Positions 51,501 to 60,478 of a DNA stretch of 64,000 nucleotides are shown here, in pieces; the first letter of the stretch is position 1; each line of letters starts with the position of its first letter. The notes under the pieces are model-generated. The model was not told the origin of the DNA, ran no database searches, and was given only the letters and a program-made list of their open reading frames with translations. A program made the position numbers and the translations under genes. This DNA is from Bacteroidaceae bacterium (GTDB lineage Bacteria > Bacteroidota > Bacteroidia > Bacteroidales > Bacteroidaceae). The stretch lies in assembly GCA_017619335.1 (NCBI GenBank), contig JAFZSP010000032.1, forward strand, positions 108,278 to 172,277. Reading direction: 5' to 3'.

Positions 51501-54465
51501 CTATGACGGCCGCTTCATTGTGGCGGAGACCACGGCCAAGGCCGACGGCTCCTTCAGTGCCGACATCACCCTGAATCCAGCCCTCGACGGCACGCACCAC
51601 AAACTCTATGCCGATATCGTCACCACCGGACAGCCCGACTTCAGCACGGAGCCTTCCACGATTCTGTATGACACACATGCCAGCGTCCTCAACAAGGTCT
51701 CACTGCTGTATCAGAACCAGCGCCTCACCTGGAACGAGTTGAATGGCGTCCTCAATCCTGGTTACTATAGCGCGAACCCTGAAGCTTCACCCACAGTCAC
51801 TTTCACCGCCAGCTTCATCAACCCGAAGCCCGAGTGCATTCTCGACCCATACTTTGAAGTCACCGCCTCCGACGGCTCACATCGCTACTTTGATGCCACC
51901 TGGGACGAGGCCTCACAGCTCTACACGGCAGTGGCAGACTATCCCGAGACCCACTGCCTGCCCATAGACGTGGAGTTCCTCTTCGCCTACTCCGACTCCA
52001 CCGCCTACAGCCGCGAGGAGATCTTCAACACCGAGGTCTCTGCACTGGTGTCGGCCCACAACCAGCTGGTAGAAGACATCGAGGCTACCATTGAAGTAAC
52101 CGCTATGCCAGTGGAAGAGGAAGACAAGCTGGAATATGTCTTCAAGATTGGTAATGAAGAAGGTTACCGTCTGGCTGCACAGATGGAGGACTTTGACCGC
52201 GTGATGGCCATGCAGGCAGAGCTGGAACGTCCCATCATCCGCACTATTGAGGAGGGAGACACCGTCATGGTGTTCTTCGTCGTCAACAACGATTATTCCA
52301 CAACGCTCTATTTCGCCAACCCGGTCAAGCATGATGCCTACTCCGAGACCATCATTTCTCCCACTCCTGCCGCAGGTCCTCGCAGGATTACTTTCGGCGG
52401 CCTCGTCAGTGGTGCCGTCACCCGCATCAAGGATTTCTTTGCACCCACACCCAGCAACCTCCTGGAAATCAACAAGAAGATAGTCGAGAAGAATGGCCGC
52501 GTTGAGCAGGCCAACCAAGCTTGGGAGGCGCTGAACTACATCGATGAGATGCAAGCAGAATATGACCAGTTCAACAACGACCTGAGCAACCGCATCAACG
52601 TCTGCCAGTATCTGCTGTTGGCTCGCTGTCCCAATGGCGACCTGCGGGTACCTTCCAGCATGTACGGTCACTTCCAGTCGGAGATTCGCCGCCTGGACGA
52701 GCAGCGCAAATTCTTCACGCGGCAGATGCAGGGACTCATCTTGAGCTATGCCCGCGCACTGGAGAACGCCGGCTACAAGGAAATTGCCAAGGAACTGGGC
52801 AAGTATCTGGTCAAATATGCTGCCAAGGCCAAGTTCTCCGGCAAGATAACTGGAATGTCCAGCCGTATGGAAGCCAAGGGAATCGGCACTACCGCTGAAT
52901 TCCAAAGCTGGTTGACAGATGGCCTCAATAATGCCTTGGAAGCTGGAGTGGAAGCCATCGCCGATCAGCTGTTCAAGTGGGCAGACGCTCCCACCGACTA
53001 TGCCGGCGTCCGCAAGTTCTGGGAGTCCTGGGTGCCCAAGGAGTACCACAAGATTTCCATGCCACTGACCGACCTGCGCTTCAGCATCACCGCTTCCTAC
53101 GAGAAGTGCAAGGAAGAGGAAATCGACCGTCCGCCCGTGCGCTGGGCCAAGAGGAAAAAGCGCGTGCGTCCCATCGTGGATCCCTCCGGCTATGTCTATG
53201 AAGGCATCGAGGACAACCGCGTGGAAGGCGTGACCGCCACCATATATTATAAGGAGAACGAGTCGGCCACCGAGCAACTCTGGGATGCCACCGAGTTCGG
53301 ACAGGAGAACCCGCTCACGACCGATGCCGCCGGCCTCTACATGTGGAACGTGCCACAGGGACTCTGGCAGGTGCGTTTCCAGAAGGAAGGCTACCAGCCC
53401 ACGCAGACCGAATGGCTGCCCGTGCCTCCGCCACAGCTGGAAATCACCGTTCCGATGACGCAGACGGCAGTACCCGCTGTCACTGAGACCGCTGCCTACG
53501 CCGACGCCGTCAGCATCCGCTTCTCTCAGTACATGCAGATGAGCACCCTCAGCGGCATTGCTGTCCAGCAGAATGGAACCGATGTGGCTGGCACACTGGA
53601 GATTACCGATGGAGAAGGTGACTTGGCACGTGGCGTGCGCTTCATCCCCGCCAACAAGCTGACCGCCGCCACCGTCCAGCTCACCGTGCCTGCCGCTGCT
53701 GCCAACTATGCCGGCGCCACACTCGCTGCCCCCTACACTGCCACACTCGACGTTCAGCACACCATTGAGGGTCTCATGGTGCAGACAGATGCCGTCTTGG
53801 AAGTGGGACGCTATGGTTACCTCACCGTCACGGCCTATCCCGCTGTGGCTGTGCAGGGTAAGACATTGCGCGTCAGCACAGCATCCTCCATCGTGGCGCT
53901 CTCCGAGACAGACGAAGCCCTCACCTTCAACAAGGACGGCCAGTGCCTGGTGCCCCTGTTTGGCGTGCTGCCGGGTGAGGCCGAAGTCATCTGCGGCATC
54001 GGCGACCTCGTGGCCAGTGCCAACGTGACTGTCAAGTACCACATCGTGGAGCAGGTGACAATGCCGATCGCCACCCTCTCTTCCGGAGCCGAAGTGCCCG
54101 AAGGTACCACCCTGGAACTCTACACCTCCACGCCGGGTGCCGTCATCTATTACACCACAGACGGCAGCTGCCCCTGTGACGAGGAGAAGCGCATCCGCTA
54201 CGACGGGCCCATCACCCTCACCGAGAGCGTCACCATCCAGTTCATCGCCGTCTGTGAAGGCATGACAGACAGTGAGGTCGTCACCCTCGTCCTCAACGTC
54301 ACACCCGACACCGGCGTCGAATCTCTTAACGCTCAACGCTCAACGCTCAACGAGTACTACGACCTTCGCGGCGCTCGCGTCCTGCCTCCGCTGCGTCAGG
54401 GAATGTACATCCACGTGCGCCGCTCGGCCACTGGCACCACCTCCCGCAAGGTACTCATTAAATAA
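48529..54465 (+). CDS. Very large secreted multidomain protein with sorting tail, 1978 aa
   Basis: A signal peptide (about 1-22, VSAAEP) starts the protein. An acidic low-complexity stretch (about 325-350) follows. A BspA-like leucine-rich repeat remnant lies near 415-530 (TDIPAWAFTYMNRLKELILP). Many Ig-like beta modules and a helical segment (about 1310-1500) fill the middle. A carboxypeptidase-regulatory-like domain follows (about 1560-1645), then a big Ig-like region. A chitobiase C-terminal-type domain lies near 1845-1920 (PGAVIYYTTDGSCPCDEE). The tail is YYDLRGARVLPP ... KVLIK. It is probably a type IX-exported surface protein. A CTCAACG triple repeat in the DNA (54323-54350) precedes the tail. 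Confidence 0.82.
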   Translation: MKRKSLLSLLMAFLTIMHVSAAEPLVLTKATTLSDITPWQGSDVSFLMGADFDTESFSYVYSMGSLTLEAPASPKWQIGRFTLPVSYYDAQTNYSYSGEELNFTDVFLIGSFLNRSATVEANAIEIKLSDADFNVWTVFSVPFDVNFNDIQGGRGNWVIRRYDGSNRAAVKAGETWVDVKPGEMLHAYEAYIFQRDYYGLEMEYDEDDDYEYSEEDYIITLPAAETANKQNIFASGDVVVPLKKYPAEMSQNADWNFVGNPYPCYYDLRGIKEAVTIYIWDDSQNVFRIFETQNDNGFVLAPCQGFFVQASGIDHLTFQASGRRIIGKFQLPAPDDDEEEDDFEEEVKTPRRASKKTAPRAASATFDPENPGDPGANYYNTLTCEAYFDLFQPGRLGEAEQLLLESANAKYDDVKTVTVAAPMSGLDLFFSEYTNATHIDLGRSSGFTDIPAWAFTYMNRLKELILPSCVQVIDGDAFLYTSSIDRLDIYATMPPTVDSKTFRSFNKENCLVRVPGEAVAAYKAADYWKDFTIMPLEGGGEVLQSITLVVQSPDGQDLTDQCSILWHDADNQLLGVGSTLAAQPVGSTVTYSVGLPASIANLYVPVPEGTYTVQSSANIITITLEATGVVDLGSKQLLGSSGVLEVNFVASDSEAPTVFNSADLVLTIYNKVSGQPITDVVLQYPNVTFEQTQLEPGQTLQLNVTSRNDLFQSTQTEATVDETGVFRAELTIKEWGLANITCTPAEGVTDIMALVFDQNEKYVSRYAANSTVVRVKDLKDGAYKVVLMQQNQFLNAIASLDDLRQTVLREGEDYALQPIQLTAGTATQYEAAVPALDLSLISHISTESYVSTNDPNINIATSATLKAKVLFKEEFASQVSNLQLIVDIPDGMQFVENSVISVGGSHQLSGQRLVIPCQQGEQVRWCLTSDKSGQKTVTAMVQYILGGQQYLQPLGSAIIDVIGISLDMATTTNTPQINVRGTAFGGSQITIYDGRFIVAETTAKADGSFSADITLNPALDGTHHKLYADIVTTGQPDFSTEPSTILYDTHASVLNKVSLLYQNQRLTWNELNGVLNPGYYSANPEASPTVTFTASFINPKPECILDPYFEVTASDGSHRYFDATWDEASQLYTAVADYPETHCLPIDVEFLFAYSDSTAYSREEIFNTEVSALVSAHNQLVEDIEATIEVTAMPVEEEDKLEYVFKIGNEEGYRLAAQMEDFDRVMAMQAELERPIIRTIEEGDTVMVFFVVNNDYSTTLYFANPVKHDAYSETIISPTPAAGPRRITFGGLVSGAVTRIKDFFAPTPSNLLEINKKIVEKNGRVEQANQAWEALNYIDEMQAEYDQFNNDLSNRINVCQYLLLARCPNGDLRVPSSMYGHFQSEIRRLDEQRKFFTRQMQGLILSYARALENAGYKEIAKELGKYLVKYAAKAKFSGKITGMSSRMEAKGIGTTAEFQSWLTDGLNNALEAGVEAIADQLFKWADAPTDYAGVRKFWESWVPKEYHKISMPLTDLRFSITASYEKCKEEEIDRPPVRWAKRKKRVRPIVDPSGYVYEGIEDNRVEGVTATIYYKENESATEQLWDATEFGQENPLTTDAAGLYMWNVPQGLWQVRFQKEGYQPTQTEWLPVPPPQLEITVPMTQTAVPAVTETAAYADAVSIRFSQYMQMSTLSGIAVQQNGTDVAGTLEITDGEGDLARGVRFIPANKLTAATVQLTVPAAAANYAGATLAAPYTATLDVQHTIEGLMVQTDAVLEVGRYGYLTVTAYPAVAVQGKTLRVSTASSIVALSETDEALTFNKDGQCLVPLFGVLPGEAEVICGIGDLVASANVTVKYHIVEQVTMPIATLSSGAEVPEGTTLELYTSTPGAVIYYTTDGSCPCDEEKRIRYDGPITLTESVTIQFIAVCEGMTDSEVVTLVLNVTPDTGVESLNAQRSTLNEYYDLRGARVLPPLRQGMYIHVRRSATGTTSRKVLIK

Positions 54466-54473
54466 ATAGGTAT

Positions 54474-56207
54474 ATGCTCAGAAAACGTAATATGCTCCTT
54501 CTCCTGGCCTGTGTCTGCTTCCTGACGGCACAGGCTTGGGAGCGTGAGGCCATCTGGCCCAAAGGCAAGATGCCGGATGCCCAGGCACATCAGATTGCTG
54601 CCATGACCGATGAGGCCGGCAGCAAGGATTTCAAGGCCGACAAGCACCGCGTGGCCTATCTGGAATGGTTCGATGCGCCAGCTGCCGACACCAAGAAGAA
54701 CGGCTGCATGATTCTCATCTCGGGCGGCAGCTACCAGGTCTGCTGTGACGTGGGCCTCATCAAGATGTGGCGAGAGACCTTCACGCAGTTGGGTTTCCAG
54801 TGCGTGAACTTCGTCTATCGCACGCCCCGTCCCGAGGGTCTGCCCATCTACCAGACAGCTTGGGAGGACGCTCAGCGCGCCGTGCGCATGGTGCGCAGCG
54901 AGGCCCGCAAACGCGGCTTCGACCCCGAGCGCATCGGCGTCGTCTCCATGTCGGCAGGCTCCCACTTGGCACTGCTCATGGCCACCAGCTCCCAGACGCC
55001 GGCCTACGCCGCTGTGGATAAGCTGGATACGGTGCCTTGCCACATCAACTGGGCCATCGTGAATGCCCCTGCCTACGTGACCACCGACGGCGAGACAGGC
55101 ACGCCTGCCACCCGTCAGGGTTACGGCATTGACGTCGGCATCTCGGATGTCTTCAAGTTCGACGAGAAGACCTGCCCCATCAGCCTGCACCACGGAGGCA
55201 ACGACCCCTATACGCCCAATGGCTCCACGCTGGTATTCCGTGAGTTACGCCGTCGGAAGATTCCTGCCGAGCTGCATCTCTATCCAGGCAAGGGCCACGG
55301 AGCCTTCGGCCTGCAACGCGGCATCGAGTTCATGACACAGTTGGGCTTCATGGGTCCGTTGGCACCCGAGGAGGACCTCATGAAGCGCTTTTCCCGTGAC
55401 GAGGCACGCCGCGAGAAGATGACAGAGGACGTGTGGCCCGAAGGCCGGATCCCCGATTTCCAGGAAGAACAGTGCAAACCCTACCTGGAATGGCACTTCC
55501 CCAAGGAGCTGAAGACCAAGGCCATACAGATTATCTACTCTGGCGGCAGCTACATGGGCAACGACCCCGACGGCTTCGAGGTGGCACCAGCCCGCCGCTA
55601 CCTGAATGAGCAAGGAATGACCGTTGTGACCATGAAGTACCGCACGCCACGACCCCGTGGACTGGCCAAGCACACCACCGCCTGGCAGGACCTCCAGCGA
55701 GCCATCCGCATCGTGCGCAGCAAGGCTGCGGCCTACGGGCTGGATCCCAACCAGATAGGCATCATGGGCAGCAGTGCAGGAGGACACCTCACACTCATGG
55801 GGGTCACCTCCTCACAGCACAATGCCTACCTCGCTATTGACGACATTGACAAGCAACCTTGTAATGTCCAGTGGGGCATCGGCATCTATCCCGCCTACGC
55901 CCTCACCGACGGCGCCAGCGACCCCAACACGGAAGGCGGCATCCCTGATTCCGCCGTGCTCGTGCCGGAGTTCAGCTTCGACCTGAAGACCGTTCCCATG
56001 CTCTTCCTGCACGGCGACGTGGATGTCTATGCGTCCATGGGTTCCGTGAAAGTATGGGAGAAGATGCGCAGCATGGGCATCCAGAGCGAGCTCCACACGC
56101 TGGCCACCCGCAATCACTGCTTCCAGCGCACAGCTTCCCCAGGAACTGGCAGTTACAACTGGCTCGACCGCATCGGAGAGTTCCTCAAGAACACCATCAA
56201 GAATTAG
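54474..56207 (+). CDS. Secreted protein with two tandem alpha/beta-hydrolase (esterase) domains, 577 aa
   Basis: A signal peptide (about 1-21, TAQA) is followed by two homologous Aes/acetylxylan esterase-like domains (about 25-300 and 320-575). Each has a WPxGxxPD opening, an ISGGSY/YSGGSY oxyanion strand and YRTPRP. Nucleophiles are Ser160 in SMSAGSHLA and Ser434 in GSSAGGHLT. Each has an Asp (HHGGNDPYTP, LHGDVDVYA) and a late His (GKGHGAFG, TRNHCFQ). The first elbow lacks the leading Gly of GxSxG. It probably deacetylates plant or host glycans. It starts eight bases after the large secreted gene. Confidence 0.83.
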   Translation: MLRKRNMLLLLACVCFLTAQAWEREAIWPKGKMPDAQAHQIAAMTDEAGSKDFKADKHRVAYLEWFDAPAADTKKNGCMILISGGSYQVCCDVGLIKMWRETFTQLGFQCVNFVYRTPRPEGLPIYQTAWEDAQRAVRMVRSEARKRGFDPERIGVVSMSAGSHLALLMATSSQTPAYAAVDKLDTVPCHINWAIVNAPAYVTTDGETGTPATRQGYGIDVGISDVFKFDEKTCPISLHHGGNDPYTPNGSTLVFRELRRRKIPAELHLYPGKGHGAFGLQRGIEFMTQLGFMGPLAPEEDLMKRFSRDEARREKMTEDVWPEGRIPDFQEEQCKPYLEWHFPKELKTKAIQIIYSGGSYMGNDPDGFEVAPARRYLNEQGMTVVTMKYRTPRPRGLAKHTTAWQDLQRAIRIVRSKAAAYGLDPNQIGIMGSSAGGHLTLMGVTSSQHNAYLAIDDIDKQPCNVQWGIGIYPAYALTDGASDPNTEGGIPDSAVLVPEFSFDLKTVPMLFLHGDVDVYASMGSVKVWEKMRSMGIQSELHTLATRNHCFQRTASPGTGSYNWLDRIGEFLKNTIKN

Positions 56208-56265
56208 AATCGCTCCTATCAAATAGTGGTTTCAAGTCTATACGACTGAGGCCAAGGGGCCAGCC

Positions 56266-56370
56266 CCGCGCGCTTAAGGGTTCAGCCATTAGGGCTTAAG
56301 CCTTCTTCGCATAAAGCTTAAGGTTTCAGCAACCAAGGCTTAGGCCCTCTGCATCAAGGGCTTAAGGGCC
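56266..56370. repeat. GCTTAAG-type repeats, locus 2
   Basis: Four to five short units around GCTTAAG(GG) appear with spacings of about 20-25 bases. A similar set is at 165-240. At both loci the dispersed 20-bp-arm hairpin follows. Confidence 0.55.
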
Positions 56371-56678
56371 TTTTAAACAACTGTTGGATGCCGCTGAAAA
56401 TTTTTTCTATGATGAATTTGAATTTGCCGTCACCAAACACCATATAACCAACAGTGTTACAGCGCTTTAACATGGTGAAGGCTGTGCTTTTTGCCGTCAC
56501 CTTGCCGTCACCAATGTGAAGACTGTAATACAATGCCCCAGGGGGGCGTAATAGGGTTTCTTGAAGGGTCAAGCGTCCCTTTGGGCCGAGCGGCCAGCCA
56601 ATTCATTGGCTGGTATGAAGGGGCGGAGAAATACGCGTGCCTTTAGGTACGCGACAACTAAAAAAATTTTTTCTTCAG

Positions 56679-56735
56679 AAAACACTACACTCTACACTGA
56701 ACCGCACTATTTATTAGTGTAGAGTGTAGTGTTTT
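56679..56735. repeat. Dispersed hairpin repeat, copy 2
   Basis: The 20-base arms (56679-56698 and 56716-56735) are identical to those of copy 1 at 266-319. The 17-base loop differs, while the TTCTTCAG left flank and the TCAAACAAAAAAA right flank are shared. Confidence 0.8.
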
Positions 56736-57209
56736 TCAAACAAAAAAATAATTATTCTGCACTTTTCTGCTGACAATGGCCCGATTTCCCTCGATTTTAC
56801 TTACTTTTTCCTTTTCCCCTCACTTTTTCCCTTTACTTTCGCAACCTTTCCTTTCGTCACCTTTCCCGCGCGCGTACATTATTATAATGTTGAGCGCAGC
56901 TGTCCTCACGGATGGCTGCGCTCTCTCAATTAAAAAAATATTCTTACCTAAGTAGCATCTTACTCGGTCTTTTTCTTCTCTGTCTCGGCAAATACGCTCG
57001 CCGCTAATGACACGCATCGGATGTAGATGAAGAGCGAGGGGCGGGACTCACGTCGGTGCTCTCTGCGGACCAAGCAACTTTTTTAAATCGTACAACATGA
57101 AAGGAACGCACAAAATCTAATCTGTGCCCCCTAATCATGAAGCAGCGGTGCAAAGGTAGGAAAAAATTAACGTTTATTGCCCCCCCCAACATATTTTAAC
57201 ACTTTTACC

Positions 57210-57240
57210 TTTGCTGTTTCCTGCATTTTCCCTACTTTTG
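57210..57240 (+). promoter_or_regulatory. Consensus promoter far upstream of the Ig-like gene
   Basis: TTTG (57210-57213), exactly 19 bases, TACTTTTG (57233-57240). The next solid gene begins at 57662, so the leader of about 415 nt contains the whole GGTCGC-ended element. Confidence 0.65.
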
Positions 57241-57353
57241 TGGCGTTCAAGGCACTAAAATGCGGTGAAACGGACGGTAATACGTCACGACAGTTGCATG
57301 GAAGTGCCAATGGTTTATGATGTTACGCTGGAAGAAACAATAAATAAATTATG

Positions 57354-57552
57354 GGTCGCCCTGCGGGCCCCAATAAAGGGGTCGCTTCGCTCAAAATTAT
57401 AGAAAAATTAAACGTAAAAAATTAAAAAAAAGAATCGTGACGCTGTTCAAAGAGAAAGAAGTTCTTATAATTTTCTGATATAATTTTCTTCTAACATTCT
57501 TGAAGGGTCAAGCGTCACAAGTGCCGAGCGGAGCAAGCGAAGCGCAGCGACC
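57354..57552. repeat. GGTCGC...GCGACC intergenic element, copy 1
   Basis: It opens with GGTCGCCCTGCGGGCCCCAA and a second GGTCGC unit leading to CTCAAAATTATA. The body is AT-rich with TATAATTTTC motifs, and it closes with AGCGCAGCGACC. Copies with the same ends lie at 60254-60478 and 63624-63791. Confidence 0.6.
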
Positions 57553-57661
57553 ACCCAAAGTCGCGTTCGCAGAACACCCTGCGACCACCACCAAAAAGAA
57601 TACACGCCCCTTTCTCCCCTCTAAAATTCACTTAATTAATAACTAAAATTCAATTATTAAA

Positions 57662-59959
57662 ATGAAACAAAATCTACTTAAAAAATCATTGCTCCTGCTA
57701 CTCGCCCTCGTAGTAGGAACGGGAACGTCGTGGGCGGCAGACTATGTTAAGATTACATCTACTAATGACCTTGAAGATGGTCAATATCTTATTGTCTGTG
57801 GTAATCAAAACGTTGCTTTTAATGGAGGCCTTACAACCTTAGATGCTACGTCAAATACTATTTCAGTAACAATAAGTAATAATAAAATAGCAGTCAATAA
57901 TACAACCACAGCCGCAGAATTTACTATTTCAGCTATTACTGATGGTTATTCCATAAAAAGTGCATCAGGTAAATTTATTGGTAGAACAGCCAACAGTAAT
58001 GGTTTGAATTCTGGAACTACTGCAATGAAAAATACTATTTCCTTCGATAATTCTGGAAATGCTGTTATTACTGGTTCTGGAACGACAGCAACCTACTTAC
58101 AATACAATAAGACTTCTGGACAAACACGGTTTCGTTATTTTACAGGTTCGCAAACAGCCATCCAACTTTATAAAAAAGAAGACTCTCGAACAGCTGTTGC
58201 CACGATCAATGGGATTACTCCTAATACAGTGAATTGGAAGACAACAGATGCATTCACTCTTGATGCCACATTTGCTACAGGTCTAACGGCTTCCGACTAT
58301 ACCATCACATGGAAAAGCAGTGATGATACTAAACTAGAATTGGCAGATGAAATCTATGAATCCAAGAGTTCGACGGGCAATGTAACCGTAACTGTCACGA
58401 TAACTCCTAATGATGACGAGAATTATAAAGAAGTAAGCAAGGATTTCACTATAAGTATTGTTGACCCCCGACTTGTCGTTAACATGACTGGTTTCTCTGC
58501 CGATGCAACTACCTTGAGTGTGAATGAAACAACTAATACCACTGTAACAAATGACCAACCCGGATGGACAGCAGCTTATACTTATTCTAGTGATAATGAG
58601 AATATTGCAACAGTCGACGCTAATGGCGTAATCACAGCTATTGCTGTTGGAGATGCTAAAATAACCGCAACACTTAACATCCCTGCTGAAGACACAGGTT
58701 ACAAGGCTGGTAGCACTACGAGTAAGACAATTGACATAACAGTAACTGATGCTGCAATATACACAGCTACCTTTATGGTAAATGGAGTTGAGTTTGGAAC
58801 TCAAACAGCTGCATCGGGTGCAACCTTCGCATTCCCTGTTGCTACAGCAAGTATAGGCGGTCTTTCTTTCGCTGGTTGGAGTAAAACCAATGTATCTCCA
58901 TCACTCGTCAACACTTCCACAGAAACAATGTCTGCCAATACCACATACTATGCTGTTTATGGCAAAATTGCTAGTACTGTTGAAGACGAGTTGACTACCA
59001 GCACCTTTGGAAGTCCGACTAATTACACTAAATGGAGTGGTACATATGTTAACACAGCTGTTTATGCAGGTGAAAGTTCAGGAGGAACAAACTATATTCA
59101 AATCCGTACGACAAGTCCTAGCGGCATTGTTTCTACTACTTCTGGAGGTCAGATTTCAAAAGTCTCTGTAGTATGGAACAGTTCTACAGCCTCTGGAAGA
59201 ACACTTGATATCTATGGCAAAAACTCTGCATACTCCACTGCAGAAGACCTCTATGGTGATGCAGCAGGAACAAAGCTTGGTAGTGTTGTTTATGGCACCA
59301 GTACAGATTATTTTGTAGGAGGTGGCTATGATTATGTGGGTTTACGTTCCAATTCGGGCGCAATGTATTTGGATAAAATAACAATCACTTGGGCTGTAAT
59401 AGATCCTGCAACTTATACAACCTCTATTCCTTCTTCAGTAACAGTTGGCACTGCTGGTTACACCACCTATGTAACTCCCGCAGCTGTGAACTTTGATGGT
59501 GTAACGGCTTATATCGCTACTCAGGTAAACGCAGAGTCCATTCATCTTGAAGAAGTCACAAGTGCTCCAGCAAATACTGCAGTGGTCATAAAAGCACCTG
59601 CCGACACTTATGATTTCACAAGTACTGATTCACCAGCAGATGTTTCAGAAAATATTCTTCTAGTTTCCACTGGCACAGTGAAGGGTAACGGTTCAATTTA
59701 TGCACTTGGCAATAAATCTGGAATTGGTTTCTACAAAGTGAAAAGCGGAGAAACCATTCCAGCTGGTAAGGCATACATTAACACTGCCGCAAATCCTGTG
59801 AAGGGCTTCTTCGACTTCAACTTCAATGACGACACCCCAACTGGCGTGGAGAGCGTGAAGAATGTTGAGAATGGAGTGATGTTCAACTTGGCTGGCCAGC
59901 GGGTGAACAAGGCCACGAAGGGAATCTTCATTGTTAACGGAAAGAAGGTTGTCCGCTAA
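57662..59959 (+). CDS. Secreted Ig-like protein with sorting tail, 765 aa
   Basis: After a signal peptide (about 1-25, SWAAD) come beta-rich modules. A bacterial Ig-like (BIG2) domain lies near 275-365 (SSDNENIATVDANGVITAIA). An InlB-type repeat lies near 372-435 (ATFMVNGVEFGTQTAA). A galactose-binding-like region covers about 440-580. The tail is FNLAGQRV ... GIFIVNGKKVVR. The gene is much more AT-rich and Thr/Ser/Asn-rich than the other secreted proteins, which suggests a different origin. It is followed by a 56-residue peptide gene. Likely type IX-exported, binding function unknown. Confidence 0.83.
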   Translation: MKQNLLKKSLLLLLALVVGTGTSWAADYVKITSTNDLEDGQYLIVCGNQNVAFNGGLTTLDATSNTISVTISNNKIAVNNTTTAAEFTISAITDGYSIKSASGKFIGRTANSNGLNSGTTAMKNTISFDNSGNAVITGSGTTATYLQYNKTSGQTRFRYFTGSQTAIQLYKKEDSRTAVATINGITPNTVNWKTTDAFTLDATFATGLTASDYTITWKSSDDTKLELADEIYESKSSTGNVTVTVTITPNDDENYKEVSKDFTISIVDPRLVVNMTGFSADATTLSVNETTNTTVTNDQPGWTAAYTYSSDNENIATVDANGVITAIAVGDAKITATLNIPAEDTGYKAGSTTSKTIDITVTDAAIYTATFMVNGVEFGTQTAASGATFAFPVATASIGGLSFAGWSKTNVSPSLVNTSTETMSANTTYYAVYGKIASTVEDELTTSTFGSPTNYTKWSGTYVNTAVYAGESSGGTNYIQIRTTSPSGIVSTTSGGQISKVSVVWNSSTASGRTLDIYGKNSAYSTAEDLYGDAAGTKLGSVVYGTSTDYFVGGGYDYVGLRSNSGAMYLDKITITWAVIDPATYTTSIPSSVTVGTAGYTTYVTPAAVNFDGVTAYIATQVNAESIHLEEVTSAPANTAVVIKAPADTYDFTSTDSPADVSENILLVSTGTVKGNGSIYALGNKSGIGFYKVKSGETIPAGKAYINTAANPVKGFFDFNFNDDTPTGVESVKNVENGVMFNLAGQRVNKATKGIFIVNGKKVVR

Positions 59960-60005
59960 CAATGAATGTAAAATGTTTAATGTAAAATTTCTAAAGACTA
60001 CGATA

Positions 60006-60176
60006 ATGAAAAAAGCATATATAATTCCTGAGACACTGATTGTCAAAGTTCAACCACAGAGAATGATCTCTGAGTCTCTGCCCAAGAGCGAAACGACCAT
60101 CACGTCTGAAGAGATTCTCGTGAAATACAACTGGGGTTCCTTCTGGGACGAGTGGGCTGGCGCCGCTGGCGATTAA
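60006..60176 (+). CDS. Small conserved-type peptide, 56 aa
   Basis: The product begins MKKAYIIPETLIVKVQP and ends in an aromatic, acidic stretch (YNWGSFWDEWAGAAGD). It resembles the 62-residue peptide at 9726 in its M-K-K-x-Y-x-x-P start and acidic Trp-bearing end, and both follow a secreted protein with a sorting tail. The ATG at 60006 is chosen over an in-frame start at 59931 that overlaps the upstream gene. A terminator lies 35 bases downstream. Confidence 0.7.
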   Translation: MKKAYIIPETLIVKVQPQRMISESLPKSETTITSEEILVKYNWGSFWDEWAGAAGD

Positions 60177-60211
60177 CCTCGTGCGAGACAGACAACGATA
60201 AATGATCAACG

Positions 60212-60248
60212 CCCCGCAGTCTCCGAGAGAGGGGCTGCGGGGTTTCTC
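60212..60248 (+). terminator. Terminator after the small peptide gene
   Basis: A perfect 8-bp stem (CCCCGCAG, 60212-60219 with 60235-60242) is followed by TTTCTCTT. Confidence 0.8.
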
Positions 60249-60253
60249 TTAAG

Positions 60254-60478
60254 GGGGCGCCCTACGACTCAAAAGAAGGGGTCGCCCTGCGGGCTCAAAA
60301 TTATAAGAAAATTGCAGTGATAATTATACAAGCCATTCGAGCTGCTCTACTGCAAAGCAGCGAGTCTTGAGAATATTATAAAAAAATTACAATCGAAAAA
60401 TTATTAGAAAGAATGCTGTCTAATCCCTGTTTTAGAATTTTAAAATATAATTTTCTTACAATTTTGAGCGCAGCGACC
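60254..60478. repeat. GGTCGC...GCGACC intergenic element, copy 2
   Basis: It starts with a degenerate unit (GGCGCCCTACGACTC) and a good GGTCGCCCTGCGGGCTCAAA unit at 60280, followed by an AT-rich body. It ends TTTTGAGCGCAGCGACC at 60478. The right end lies inside the first codons of the mini-lipoprotein gene. Confidence 0.6.

Larger units (their letters stand above)
56208..57661. other. Long repeat-rich intergenic region
   Basis: No persuasive gene is seen. It contains GCTTAAG-type repeats (56266-56370), a stretch nearly matching the complement of 10003-10037 (56401-56434), further GGTGACGGCAA copies on the minus strand (about 56490-56515) and the dispersed hairpin copy 2 (56679-56735). It also has a 20-base direct repeat (56558-56577 and 57497-57516), a strong promoter (57210-57240) and a GGTCGC-ended element (57354-57552). 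A 34-codon frame from 57298 to 57402 runs into the element and is doubtful. Confidence 0.6.

Noticed and set aside
51913..54336. Minus-strand frame of 807 codons inside the giant secreted gene
   Set aside because: Gly/Asp/His-rich antisense shadow caused by codon bias. The sense frame has a signal peptide, domains and a sorting tail.
56354..56572. Minus-strand frame with two GDGK motifs
   Set aside because: The motif comes from repeated GGTGACGGCAA DNA also seen at 10003. No start context or family supports a protein.
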